From assembly GCA_036488815.1 (NCBI GenBank), contig DASXGX010000006.1:41663-105662 (forward strand): DNA of 64,000 nucleotides. The letters run 5' to 3'. The first letter of the stretch is position 1; each line of letters begins with the position of its first letter. Source of the stretch: Roseiarcus sp036488815. GTDB lineage: Bacteria; Pseudomonadota; Alphaproteobacteria; Rhizobiales; Beijerinckiaceae. The notes under the pieces were generated by a model. That model made no database searches. It was not told the DNA's origin and worked only from the letters and a program-made list of their open reading frames with translations. A program made the translations under genes and the position numbers. Positions 32,916 to 41,827 of this stretch are shown piece after piece.

Positions 32916-33931
32916 TGGCCAAGCTTTACGGACGCGGTTTCGCCGCAGTCAACTATCCGACGGGCATGAACCTCGGGGGCGATCCCTCGCAGGCTCTGGT
33001 TCATGCCACGACCACCGGCAATTTCGTCGTCAGCCTCTCGTCAGTCGATCTCGGCCAGGGCATCAAGACCATCGCCGCCCAGTGCGCGGCCGAGGTCCTC
33101 GGCCTGCCGGTCGACCGCGTCATGGTCGATACCGCCGACACCGATACGGGCCCGCATTGTATGGGAACCTTCGCCAGCCGCGGCACGCACCGCGTCGGCA
33201 ACGCCGTCATCATGGCGGCGCGCGAGGCGCGCGAGGTGATGCTCCAGGTCGCCGCCGAGGAGATGGAGGTCGACGCCGCCGATCTCGAAACCGACGGCAG
33301 CGGCTACGTGAAGCTGAAGGGCTCGGAAGAGAAGAAGATCAGCATCCAGGACGTAGCGCTGGCCGCGCATTTTAAGCTCGGCCGCACGATCTCGGGGCGC
33401 GGCATCTTCTTGAAGCCGCGCAACTATCCGGAGCCCGAAACCGGGCAAATGGATCCCGATTCCTGCCAGTCGCACGCTTGCACGGTGGTCGACGTCGAGG
33501 TGGACGACGAGACCGGCGTGGTGGAGGTCCTCAAGATCTCCAGCGTCTACGAGATGGGGCGCGCGCTGAACCCGGCGATGGTCCAACAGCAGATCGCCGG
33601 CGGCGCGTGGATGGGCCTTTCGCACGCCCTCTACGAGACGACCGAGCCTTATTACCCCGATCGCTCGCACGGGCCGACCAACTTCGGCTCCTATCTGATG
33701 CCCGGACCGGCCGATGCGCAGGAGGTGACGAGCATCATCCTGGAGCGGCCGGCCTCGAACGGCCCGTTCGGCGGCAAGGGCATCGGCGAGATGACCGCGA
33801 ACTCGCCCATCCCGGCGGTCGCCAACGCCATCTTCAACGCGTGCGGCGCCAGGGTCGTCGAGATTCCGATAACGCCCGAGCGGGTGCTGCGGGCGCTCGA
33901 CGCCGCGCGGGCCGCGGCGCTGCCTGAATGA
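32915..33931 (+). CDS. Molybdopterin-binding subunit, C-terminal half (NdhM-like)
   Basis: Second half of the catalytic subunit, 338 residues. It begins MAKLYGRGFAAVNYPTGMNL and contains LSSVDLGQG, TADTDTGPHCMGTFASRGTH and GPFGGKGIGEM with the conserved catalytic Glu (Glu292). The ATG overlaps the previous stop by one base and has GGAGGGG five bases upstream, so independent coupled translation is likely. A two-piece molybdopterin subunit of about 50 and 37 kDa is known in nicotinate dehydrogenase of Eubacterium barkeri. A sequencing or natural frameshift is the alternative. Confidence 0.83.
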   Translation: MAKLYGRGFAAVNYPTGMNLGGDPSQALVHATTTGNFVVSLSSVDLGQGIKTIAAQCAAEVLGLPVDRVMVDTADTDTGPHCMGTFASRGTHRVGNAVIMAAREAREVMLQVAAEEMEVDAADLETDGSGYVKLKGSEEKKISIQDVALAAHFKLGRTISGRGIFLKPRNYPEPETGQMDPDSCQSHACTVVDVEVDDETGVVEVLKISSVYEMGRALNPAMVQQQIAGGAWMGLSHALYETTEPYYPDRSHGPTNFGSYLMPGPADAQEVTSIILERPASNGPFGGKGIGEMTANSPIPAVANAIFNACGARVVEIPITPERVLRALDAARAAALPE

Positions 33932-34824
33932 GGAGCGAAATAACAAGCGTCCGTCCGGCGGCGGCGAACCCGCGTCTCCTCCAAACTCAGCTGGAGGAGG
34001 TGGCCTATTTCGCCGATCTCGGCCTCGCCACGGCGATCCACCTGGCGATCGCTCTCGGCAAGCCGCTGCTTCTCGAGGGCGAGCCGGGGGTCGGCAAGAC
34101 CGAGGCCGCCCGTGCGCTCGCGGCGGTGACGGGCCGAACGTTGATCCGCCTGCAATGCTACGAGGGGCTGGACGCGGCCCAGGCGCTATACGAGTGGAAC
34201 TATCCCAAGCAGCTGTTGAGGACGCGCCTCGGCGATGGCGCGGGCGAGGGGCTCGCTGAAATCTATACCCCCGACTACCTGCTGGAGCGTCCGCTGCTCA
34301 GGGCGCTGCGCCAAGCAGGAGGCGCCGTCATTCTCATTGACGAGATCGACCGCGCCGACGCGGAGTTTGAAGCGTTCCTGCTGGAGTTCCTCGGCGAGTT
34401 CCAGATCACCATCCCCGAACTCGGAACGATCAAGGCGGCGGTCCCGCCGATCGCGGTGCTCACCTCCAACCGGACGCGTGAACTTCACGACGCATTGAAA
34501 CGACGCTGCGCCTATCACTGGATCGATCTCCCGGAATCCGAGCAGGAGAAACGGATCATCGAGGCGAAGGCGCCAGGCCTGGCGTCGACCGCCGCCGGCG
34601 CGCTGGTGGACGCAGTGCGCCAAGTCCGACGTCTGCCGCTGTCGCGAAAGCCCGGGATCGCCGAGAGCGTCGAATGGGCCTTGAGCGCGATGACGCTGGA
34701 GCGCAGCGGCGAGGACTGGCCGACGGCCCTGCGCCGATCGCTCGGCTTGCTGGTCAAGGACGAAGAGGATCTCCTGCGCGTGCGTGAGGCGCTGCCGGCG
34801 ATCCTCCGCGGGGACGCGGGATGA
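33928..34824 (+). CDS. MoxR-family AAA+ ATPase (CoxD-like)
   Basis: AAA+ chaperone-like ATPase of 298 residues. Walker A is GEPGVGKT (51-58) and Walker B is VILIDEIDRAD (134-144). TSNRTRELHDALKRRC holds sensor 1 and the arginine finger region. CoxD of CO dehydrogenase operons remodels the molybdenum active site after folding; a similar maturation role here is inference from position. It overlaps the preceding and following genes by 4 bases each. Confidence 0.88.
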   Translation: MRSEITSVRPAAANPRLLQTQLEEVAYFADLGLATAIHLAIALGKPLLLEGEPGVGKTEAARALAAVTGRTLIRLQCYEGLDAAQALYEWNYPKQLLRTRLGDGAGEGLAEIYTPDYLLERPLLRALRQAGGAVILIDEIDRADAEFEAFLLEFLGEFQITIPELGTIKAAVPPIAVLTSNRTRELHDALKRRCAYHWIDLPESEQEKRIIEAKAPGLASTAAGALVDAVRQVRRLPLSRKPGIAESVEWALSAMTLERSGEDWPTALRRSLGLLVKDEEDLLRVREALPAILRGDAG

Positions 34825-36026
34825 TCGACCTCGCCCGGCGTTATCTCGACGGATTTCTTGGCGCGCTCGCCGACAGGGGCGTCGCCCAGGCCCTGGCGCG
34901 ACGCCTCGACTTTCTGAAGGCGCTCACCCTTTCCGAACTGACGTCAATCGGCGACCTCTACTGGATGGCCCGCGTCACGCTGGTCGGCGGGGTGGACGAA
35001 ATCGCCATTTTCGACGAGGTGTTCGCGGCGTGGTTTCACAGCGCAGAGGAGGCGCGCGAGGAGGCCGCAGATTGGCCGGAGGACAGCAGCTCCAGTCAGG
35101 CGCCTGACGGTGCACCCGGCGAGCCGCCTCCGGCGGTCGAAGCGGGCGAGGGGTCAGGCCGAGAGGCGAGCCCCGACGAATTCCTCCTTCGGCGCAGCCT
35201 GCCGCACACGGAGCCCGACAAGCTGGACCTCTGCCGGCTGATCAGACAGGCGGCCGCCGCCGGTCTGCCGCGCGAGCGCTCGCGCCGCCTGGTCAGAAGC
35301 CGGCGGCGCGGCAGGCTCGATCTGCGCCGGGTTCTCGCGGACATGCGGCGCAGCGGCGGCGAAGCGATCATGCTGTTCTATCGCCGTCGGCCGCCGCGCG
35401 TCCGGCGTCTGCTGATCCTCGTCGACGTGTCCGGCTCTCTAAAGTCGACCAGTCCCGACGCGCTGCGCTTCGCTCACGCTCTGACCAAGGCCGCGCCGCG
35501 CAGCGAAGTCTTCACCTTCGGAACCCGCCTGACGCGCATCACCCGCGCGCTCCGCCCGAACGACGTGGACGACGCGCTGCGGAGGGTCGGGGACATCACC
35601 TTCGATCTGGAAGGGGGCACCCGGATCGGGCCGAGCCTTCAGGCCTTCCTCGGCGACAGCCGCTATGAGGCGATGGCTCGCGGCGCGCTGACGATCGTCG
35701 TGTCGGACGGGTTGGAGCGCGGCGAAGTCGAAGCGATGCGACAGGCGACGGAGCGCCTCGCGCGGCTAGCCCACCGCTTGGTCTGGCTGACGCCGCTGCG
35801 CGGCGATCCCACCTACCGGCCGGCGACGCGCGGCATGTCCGCGATTCTCCCCTCGCTCGATCGGCTAGGCGACGCGAGTTCACTCGGCGCGCTCACGAAC
35901 GAGATCGTGGGATTGCAGCAGGATGTCGAGCGGCGCCCGCGACGGGGCGTCCGCAAGCAATGGGCCGACCCGGCGCTGCCCGGGTTGCGGCAAGCAAACG
36001 CCCGCCCGAGCAGGAGGATGCGATGA
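34821..36026 (+). CDS. VWA-domain protein (CoxE-like)
   Basis: A 401-residue partner of the preceding AAA+ ATPase. The N-terminal half has an acidic, Pro-rich segment (about residues 78-120) and a basic patch (RSRRLVRSRRRGRLDLRR). The C-terminal von Willebrand A domain has the MIDAS motif DVSGS (202-206). MoxR and VWA proteins usually work as a complex that loads or activates metalloenzymes. The ATG lies inside the MoxR stop region, and its own stop overlaps the amidohydrolase start. Confidence 0.88.
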   Translation: MIDLARRYLDGFLGALADRGVAQALARRLDFLKALTLSELTSIGDLYWMARVTLVGGVDEIAIFDEVFAAWFHSAEEAREEAADWPEDSSSSQAPDGAPGEPPPAVEAGEGSGREASPDEFLLRRSLPHTEPDKLDLCRLIRQAAAAGLPRERSRRLVRSRRRGRLDLRRVLADMRRSGGEAIMLFYRRRPPRVRRLLILVDVSGSLKSTSPDALRFAHALTKAAPRSEVFTFGTRLTRITRALRPNDVDDALRRVGDITFDLEGGTRIGPSLQAFLGDSRYEAMARGALTIVVSDGLERGEVEAMRQATERLARLAHRLVWLTPLRGDPTYRPATRGMSAILPSLDRLGDASSLGALTNEIVGLQQDVERRPRRGVRKQWADPALPGLRQANARPSRRMR

Positions 36027-36907
36027 CACTGGTCGACTGCCATATTCACGTCTGGCGGCAAAAGGATCTGAACTGGCTGAACGGTCCGATGGTCCCGCGC
36101 ATTTTCGGACCCTATGAGCCTATCCGGCGCGACTACCCCATCGAGGAGTATATCGCCGACGCCCGGTCGGCGGGCATCGACAAAGCCGTCTACGTGCAGC
36201 CGAATTGGGGGCCAGGACGGGAACTCGACGAGGTGCGCTTCATCGAGGAACTCGCCGAGCGCACCGGCTGGCCGCATGCCATGGTCGCCCCGATCAACCT
36301 GATGGACGACGGCTGCTCGGCGGTGATGAAGGAGGCGGCCCGCCTCTCCAAGCGGGTCCGGGGCGTCCGGCAGCAGCTCCATTGGCACGAGAACCCGCAA
36401 TACCGCTATGCGCCCGTGCCCGACCAGATGAACGACCCGACGCTCCGACGCAATCTCGCTAAGGTCGCGGAGATGGGCTGGATTTTCGAACTGCAGGTCT
36501 TCTCCGGTCAGATGGAGAACGCCGCGCGGCTGGTCCGGGACTTTCCCGAGATCACTTTCGTGCTGATCCATGCCGGCATGCTGGAGGACAATGCGCCCGA
36601 GACGGTGGAGCGCTGGGCGGCCGGCATGCGGCGCCTAGCCGAAAATCCCAACCTCGTCGTGAAGTTCAGCGGCCAAGGCACCTTCGTCCATCGCGTCGAT
36701 CCGGCCTGGATCGGCCAAATCGTCGACGAATGTATGACGACCTTCGGCTCGCAGCGCTGCATGTTCGGCAGCAACTTTCCCATCGAAAAGCTCTGGACCG
36801 ACTATCGGACGCTGTTCGCCGTCTATGCGGCCGCGCTCGAAAAATATGGCGAAGAGGATCGCCGCAACGTTTTCGGAGCGACCGCCGAGCGCGTGTACGG
36901 GCTCTGA
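36023..36907 (+). CDS. Amidohydrolase-family (TIM-barrel) hydrolase
   Basis: A metal-dependent hydrolase (Amidohydro_2 type) of 294 residues starting MTLVDCHIHVW, with the metal-binding HxH at residues 7 and 9. Further candidate ligands are in FVLIHAGMLED and MFGSNFPIEKLW near the C-terminus. Relatives hydrolyse lactones such as 2-pyrone-4,6-dicarboxylate or decarboxylate aromatic acids. The ATGA overlap with coxE-like suggests that it acts on the product of the molybdenum hydroxylase. Confidence 0.87.
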   Translation: MTLVDCHIHVWRQKDLNWLNGPMVPRIFGPYEPIRRDYPIEEYIADARSAGIDKAVYVQPNWGPGRELDEVRFIEELAERTGWPHAMVAPINLMDDGCSAVMKEAARLSKRVRGVRQQLHWHENPQYRYAPVPDQMNDPTLRRNLAKVAEMGWIFELQVFSGQMENAARLVRDFPEITFVLIHAGMLEDNAPETVERWAAGMRRLAENPNLVVKFSGQGTFVHRVDPAWIGQIVDECMTTFGSQRCMFGSNFPIEKLWTDYRTLFAVYAAALEKYGEEDRRNVFGATAERVYGL

Positions 36908-36924
36908 AACTGGGTCAGCAGGAG

Positions 36925-36950
36925 GCGGCCTCTCTCCACTGGGAGGCCGC
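36925..36950 (+). terminator. Hairpin after the hydroxylase operon
   Basis: GCGGCCTC and GAGGCCGC form an 8-base-pair stem with a 10-base loop, 18 bases after the amidohydrolase stop. There is no T-run. It could end the operon or stabilise its mRNA. The rest of the 239-base gap to the next gene shows only a GGAGGAAAG ribosome site before 37147. Confidence 0.35.
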
Positions 36951-37146
36951 AGTCCGACCTGAGCTATCGAGGAGAACGAAGACGACGGCTTGGCTGCCAG
37001 ACAACGGGGCAGGGCTCATCGCCGCCTAGGAGTCGACGGCCGCAATAGCTCGTAGCCTGCGCCCATGTTGGGCAGGGCCGCGTCAAGAAAGCCGGCCAGC
37101 ACCAGCGCCGCGACGCCCACAAATTGAAGTAGGGAGGAAAGCAAGA

Positions 37147-38133
37147 ATGAAGACCCAACGACTGGTTACAGCCGCTTTGATCGTCGCCCTTATGGGGACG
37201 ACGGCGGCGAGCGCGAAGACCTTCGCGTTCATGCGCGCAGGGCCCGATCCCTTCTATCAATACGGCATGGAGGCGGTTCAACTGGCGGCCAAGGATCAGG
37301 GCGACCAGATCGTCACCTACAGCGCCAACAATGACTCCACGCAGGAACTGGCCAACATCCAGGACGCCATCACCCGCGGCGTCGACGGCATTCTGATCTA
37401 CGCCGTCTCGTTGTCGTCGGAGAAGGCGGCCATCGCCCAGGCGCAGCGGGCGGGCGTGCCGATCTTCTTCGAATACGGCTACGATGCGTCGCTGCTCGGC
37501 AAGGTGGCTGGTTTCATGCAGATCGACGTCCCGACTTTCGGCGTTCCGGTCGGCAAATTCGTCGGCGAGCGCGTGCCCGCGGGCGAGGTCGCGATCATCA
37601 GCGGCAAGCTTGGGCGCGGCGACGCCGAGGCCTATTCCGCGGGTTTCAAGAAGGGATTGGCCGAATCCGGATCGAAGGCTGTGGTGGTCGCGGAGGCGCC
37701 AGGTGACTGGAACCGGCAAATGGCGCTCGACGCGACGGCGCAGATCTTGACCGCCCATCCCGATCTCAAGGCCATCTACGTCCAAAATGACGACATGTCC
37801 GTCGGCGCCGCGATCGCCATCGAACGGGCAGGGAAGACCGGCCAGGTGCTGCTGGCTTCAGGCACCAACGGCGCGCCCTATGGCCTTGATCTGATCAAGC
37901 AAGGCAAGCTCGCCGTCTCGTACGCCAACCCGCCGTCCAGCGCGTCGGTGATGGCCTACCGGCTGCTTAAAGGCGTAGCCGAAGGCAAGGTCGCGCCGGG
38001 CCATTACTATGAAGCCCCCTCGCTTTTGGTGACGAAGAGCAACCTCGCCGACGCGCAACCCTGGGATCCGAGCCCCGAACAGATCAAGGCGTGGCTGGCG
38101 CAGCCTTTGCCGAAGCCCGCCCCAGCCCCCTGA
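37147..38133 (+). CDS. Sugar ABC transporter substrate-binding protein (copy 1)
   Basis: Periplasmic ribose-type binding protein (Peripla_BP_4), 328 residues, with a Sec signal peptide ending TAASAKT. Conserved ligand-site regions include DPFYQYGMEAVQ, GVDGILIYAVSLSSEKAAIAQA and QNDDMSVGAAIAIERAG. It is closely similar along its whole length to the second binding protein at 44371. It has no transporter partner gene beside it and is cut off from the main cluster by the GntR gene on the opposite strand. Confidence 0.9.
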   Translation: MKTQRLVTAALIVALMGTTAASAKTFAFMRAGPDPFYQYGMEAVQLAAKDQGDQIVTYSANNDSTQELANIQDAITRGVDGILIYAVSLSSEKAAIAQAQRAGVPIFFEYGYDASLLGKVAGFMQIDVPTFGVPVGKFVGERVPAGEVAIISGKLGRGDAEAYSAGFKKGLAESGSKAVVVAEAPGDWNRQMALDATAQILTAHPDLKAIYVQNDDMSVGAAIAIERAGKTGQVLLASGTNGAPYGLDLIKQGKLAVSYANPPSSASVMAYRLLKGVAEGKVAPGHYYEAPSLLVTKSNLADAQPWDPSPEQIKAWLAQPLPKPAPAP

Positions 38134-38148
38134 CCAGACCGATCACAC

Positions 38149-38183
38149 GGTCCCCACCGCTTCGCGCGCGAACGGTGGGGACC
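38149..38183. terminator. Strong hairpin between binding-protein gene and gntR
   Basis: GGTCCCCACCG and CGGTGGGGACC form a perfect 11-base-pair stem with a 13-base loop, 15 bases after the binding-protein stop and before the convergent gntR end. It lacks a T-run but is well placed to separate the two convergent transcripts. Confidence 0.5.
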
Positions 38184-38335
38184 ACCAGTGCGAAGATCGG
38201 TCGTAACCTGGCCGACCACGACTGACGGGGCCTTGGATCAAAATGTGCATCTGGTCCAGGTCGGAGACATCCCGAAGCCGCCGGCGCGGCAGCGAAGCGA
38301 GTATTTGCGGGCCGATGAGGCGCGCCGGATTGACG

Positions 38336-39145
38336 TCACCGGCGGGTGAGCGGCCGCGCTGGGCGTCCAGCCTCGAACTCGTCCACCGGCGCCATGGTGG
38401 TTCCCGTCGGGGCTGCCACACCCGGCTGCTTGTCGAGGATGCTCAGCGTGTTTTGCAAAGACGTGTCGAGATGCTGCCGCATCGCCTCAACCGCCGACTC
38501 GGTGTTGTGATCCCCGAGCGCTCGTGTAACCGCGCGATGCTGGGCTATGGTGACGTCGCCCCAACCGGGCTGGGGAATCGAGAGATGACGCCCCCGGTCC
38601 ATCTGCGCCTTGGAGATGTCGACGGCGCGCCAAAGCATCGAAAGCCCGTTGATTTCCGCAATGGTGCGATGAAACTGGTCGTCGAGCCGGATGGCGTCGG
38701 CGTAGCGCTTGCGGTTGATGGCGACCTGGTGGGCGCGGATGATGTCGTCCAGCGCCTCGACGTGCGCTTTGGTCGTTTTCTCGCCGGCGCGGCGCACGCT
38801 TTCGAGTTCGAGCGCGTTGCGGATTATGTAGGCCTCTTCCAGCGCTCGCCGCGAAATATCGGCCACGAATGTGCCGAGCTGAGCGTAGACGTTGATAAGG
38901 CCCTCGTCGCTCAGGCGCTTCACCGCCTCGCGCACCGGGGTGCGGGAGACGCCGAGCTGCTCGGCGATCTCGACCTCGTTGACGGGTTGGCCCGGCCGGA
39001 GCTGGCCGATGATCACCAGCGTGCGGATGATTTGGTAGATCTGGTCCCGCAACGGCGATTTGCGGTCCAGATTGAGGAGCTGCAACTGCAGTACCGGCGC
39101 TTCGACCACCATGCCCCCAAACGTGCCTTCGGCGACTGTTACCAC
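38336..39145 (-). CDS. GntR-family regulator, FCD (FadR) subfamily
   Basis: A 269-residue DNA-binding regulator. The N-terminal winged HTH reads IRTLVIIGQLRPGQPVNEVEIAEQLGVSRTPVREAVKRLSDEGLI; the C-terminal FCD ligand-binding domain has DDQFHRTIAEI and the helix with HRAVTRALGDHNTESAVEAMRQHL. FCD domains sense small organic acids or sugar acids through a bound metal. It is divergent from the sugar cluster and probably its repressor. A paired decamer in the divergent region is the candidate operator. Confidence 0.9.
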   Translation of the reverse strand: MVTVAEGTFGGMVVEAPVLQLQLLNLDRKSPLRDQIYQIIRTLVIIGQLRPGQPVNEVEIAEQLGVSRTPVREAVKRLSDEGLINVYAQLGTFVADISRRALEEAYIIRNALELESVRRAGEKTTKAHVEALDDIIRAHQVAINRKRYADAIRLDDQFHRTIAEINGLSMLWRAVDISKAQMDRGRHLSIPQPGWGDVTIAQHRAVTRALGDHNTESAVEAMRQHLDTSLQNTLSILDKQPGVAAPTGTTMAPVDEFEAGRPARPLTRR

Positions 39146-39208
39146 GCCGCCGTCCGACCGACAGCTCCGTCTTCGCGGGGCATAGTCCCATAACCGTCCG
39201 GCCCAATT

Positions 39209-39406
39209 GTTATATCAGTACCAATACATGTCACAAGCCAAGATTGGACTGCTCATTCTCGACGGCGGAGGACGAGAGAGCGGCGTCGGCCGCATAAAAT
39301 CAAGGAATTCGTGCGGCAAAGACTATCGATAAGTTGGATCTTTTGACCCGAGGAAAAATCGACAGGCGCGGCGAAATCGCCGCTTGACATGCCAAGCTGA
39401 TATAAC
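39209..39406. promoter_or_regulatory. Inverted pair of GTTATATCAG decamers (candidate GntR operators)
   Basis: GTTATATCAG occurs at 39209-39218 and its reverse complement CTGATATAAC at 39397-39406, both in the 458-base divergent region 39146-39603 between gntR and the isomerase gene. The first copy lies in ATTGTTATATCAGTACCAAT, which is partly palindromic like FadR-type operators. TTGACA at 39384-39389 sits beside the second copy. The remainder of this region shows no gene. Confidence 0.45.
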
Positions 39407-39603
39407 ACATGGTGCCTGCGCGCTTAAACCGGCGGATGATGCCGGCGGGCGCAGGGAGGATGGTCTCGCATTGCGACGACGATCCGCACGAGCGTCCACT
39501 GGACCGCCGGCGGTATTGTGCGTGCTGCGTTTTGGAGGTCCCCCTCGATACCGGATTGGATCTGCTGTGACCCACGGCGGATCCGGCAGGGAGGACGAAC
39601 AGC

Positions 39604-40656
<1,053 letters not shown>

Positions 40657-40679
40657 TTCAAAATCCGGGATATTCGAAG

Positions 40680-41822
40680 ATGCTCAAGAAAACACTCAAC
40701 GTCGGCCTCGTGGGCGCCGGCTTCATGGGGCGTACCCACAGCAACGCCTTCCGACAGGTCAACAAATTCTTCAAGCTCGACTACGAGCCGGTGCTGAAGG
40801 CGGTCGCGACGCGCAACCCGCAAGGCGCCGCCGATTTTGCCGCCAACTGGGGTTTCGAAAGCGCGGAGAACGACTGGCGCAAGCTGATCGAGCGCAAGGA
40901 TATCGACCTCATCGATATCGCCAGCCCGAACGATACGCACGCCGAGATCGCCATCGCCGCGGCGCAGGCCGGCAAGATGGTGATGTGCGAAAAGCCGCTT
41001 GGGCGCAACGCCGCGGAAGCCGAACAGATGGTGGCGGCGGTGGAGGCGGCCAAGGCGCCGAACATGGTGTGGTACAACTACCGGCGCGTGCCGGCGGTGA
41101 CGCTCGCCAAGCAACTTATCGATGAAGGTCGGCTCGGCCGCATCTTCCACTACCGTGCGAAATTCCTGCAGGACTGGACGATCTCGGCCGAAGTGCCCCA
41201 GGGCGGCGCGGGGACCTGGCGGCTCGACGCCAAGGTCGCGGGCAGCGGCGTGACAGGCGACTTGCTCGCCCACTGCATCGACACCGCGCTCTGGCTGAAC
41301 GGGTCTATCGACAGCGTCACGGCGGCGACGGAAACCTTCGTCAAGCAGCGCTCGCATGTGGTGAGCGGCAAGGTGGAGGACGTCAAGATCGACGACGCCA
41401 GCGCTTTCCTTGCCCGCTTCCAAAACGGCTCGCTCGCGACCTTCGAGGCGACCCGCTACGCGCGCGGCCACAAGGCGCTCTACACGCTCGAAATCAATGG
41501 CGAGCATGCGTCCGTCGCCTGGGACTTGCACGACCTGCATCGGCTGGCGTTCTTCGACCATCGTGACGAGGGCCGGCTGCGCGGCTGGCGCTCGATCCAC
41601 CTCACCGATGGCGACCACCCCTATATGGGCCATTGGTGGGTGCCGGGCCTGCAGATCGGCTACGAGCACACCTTCATCCATCAGGCGGCCGACTTCATCG
41701 AAGGCCTGAGCAGCGGCAAGCCAGCGGCGCCGACCTTCCGCGACGCGCTCATGACCGATTACGTGACGGATGCGGTGCTCGCCTCGGCCAAATCCGGCCG
41801 TTGGGAGCAGGTCAGGAGTTGA
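40680..41822 (+). CDS. Gfo/Idh/MocA-family dehydrogenase
   Basis: An NAD(P)-dependent sugar or polyol dehydrogenase of 380 residues. The Rossmann motif is VGLVGAGFMGRTHSNAF, the catalytic-lysine motif is MCEKPLGRN and the C-terminal domain has SGVTGDLLAHCIDTALWL, with the Asp and His often used in catalysis. The sequence style (MGRTHSNAFRQVNKFF) resembles glycoside 3-dehydrogenases and inositol dehydrogenases. The stop overlaps the start region of the ABC ATPase gene. Confidence 0.88.
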   Translation: MLKKTLNVGLVGAGFMGRTHSNAFRQVNKFFKLDYEPVLKAVATRNPQGAADFAANWGFESAENDWRKLIERKDIDLIDIASPNDTHAEIAIAAAQAGKMVMCEKPLGRNAAEAEQMVAAVEAAKAPNMVWYNYRRVPAVTLAKQLIDEGRLGRIFHYRAKFLQDWTISAEVPQGGAGTWRLDAKVAGSGVTGDLLAHCIDTALWLNGSIDSVTAATETFVKQRSHVVSGKVEDVKIDDASAFLARFQNGSLATFEATRYARGHKALYTLEINGEHASVAWDLHDLHRLAFFDHRDEGRLRGWRSIHLTDGDHPYMGHWWVPGLQIGYEHTFIHQAADFIEGLSSGKPAAPTFRDALMTDYVTDAVLASAKSGRWEQVRS

Positions 41823-41827
41823 CCGTC

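Noticed and set aside
30154..36026. Form I carbon monoxide dehydrogenase operon
   Set aside because: The gene order resembles cox genes, but the catalytic subunit lacks the AYRCSFR active-site loop and shows TPSSAMRGFG instead.
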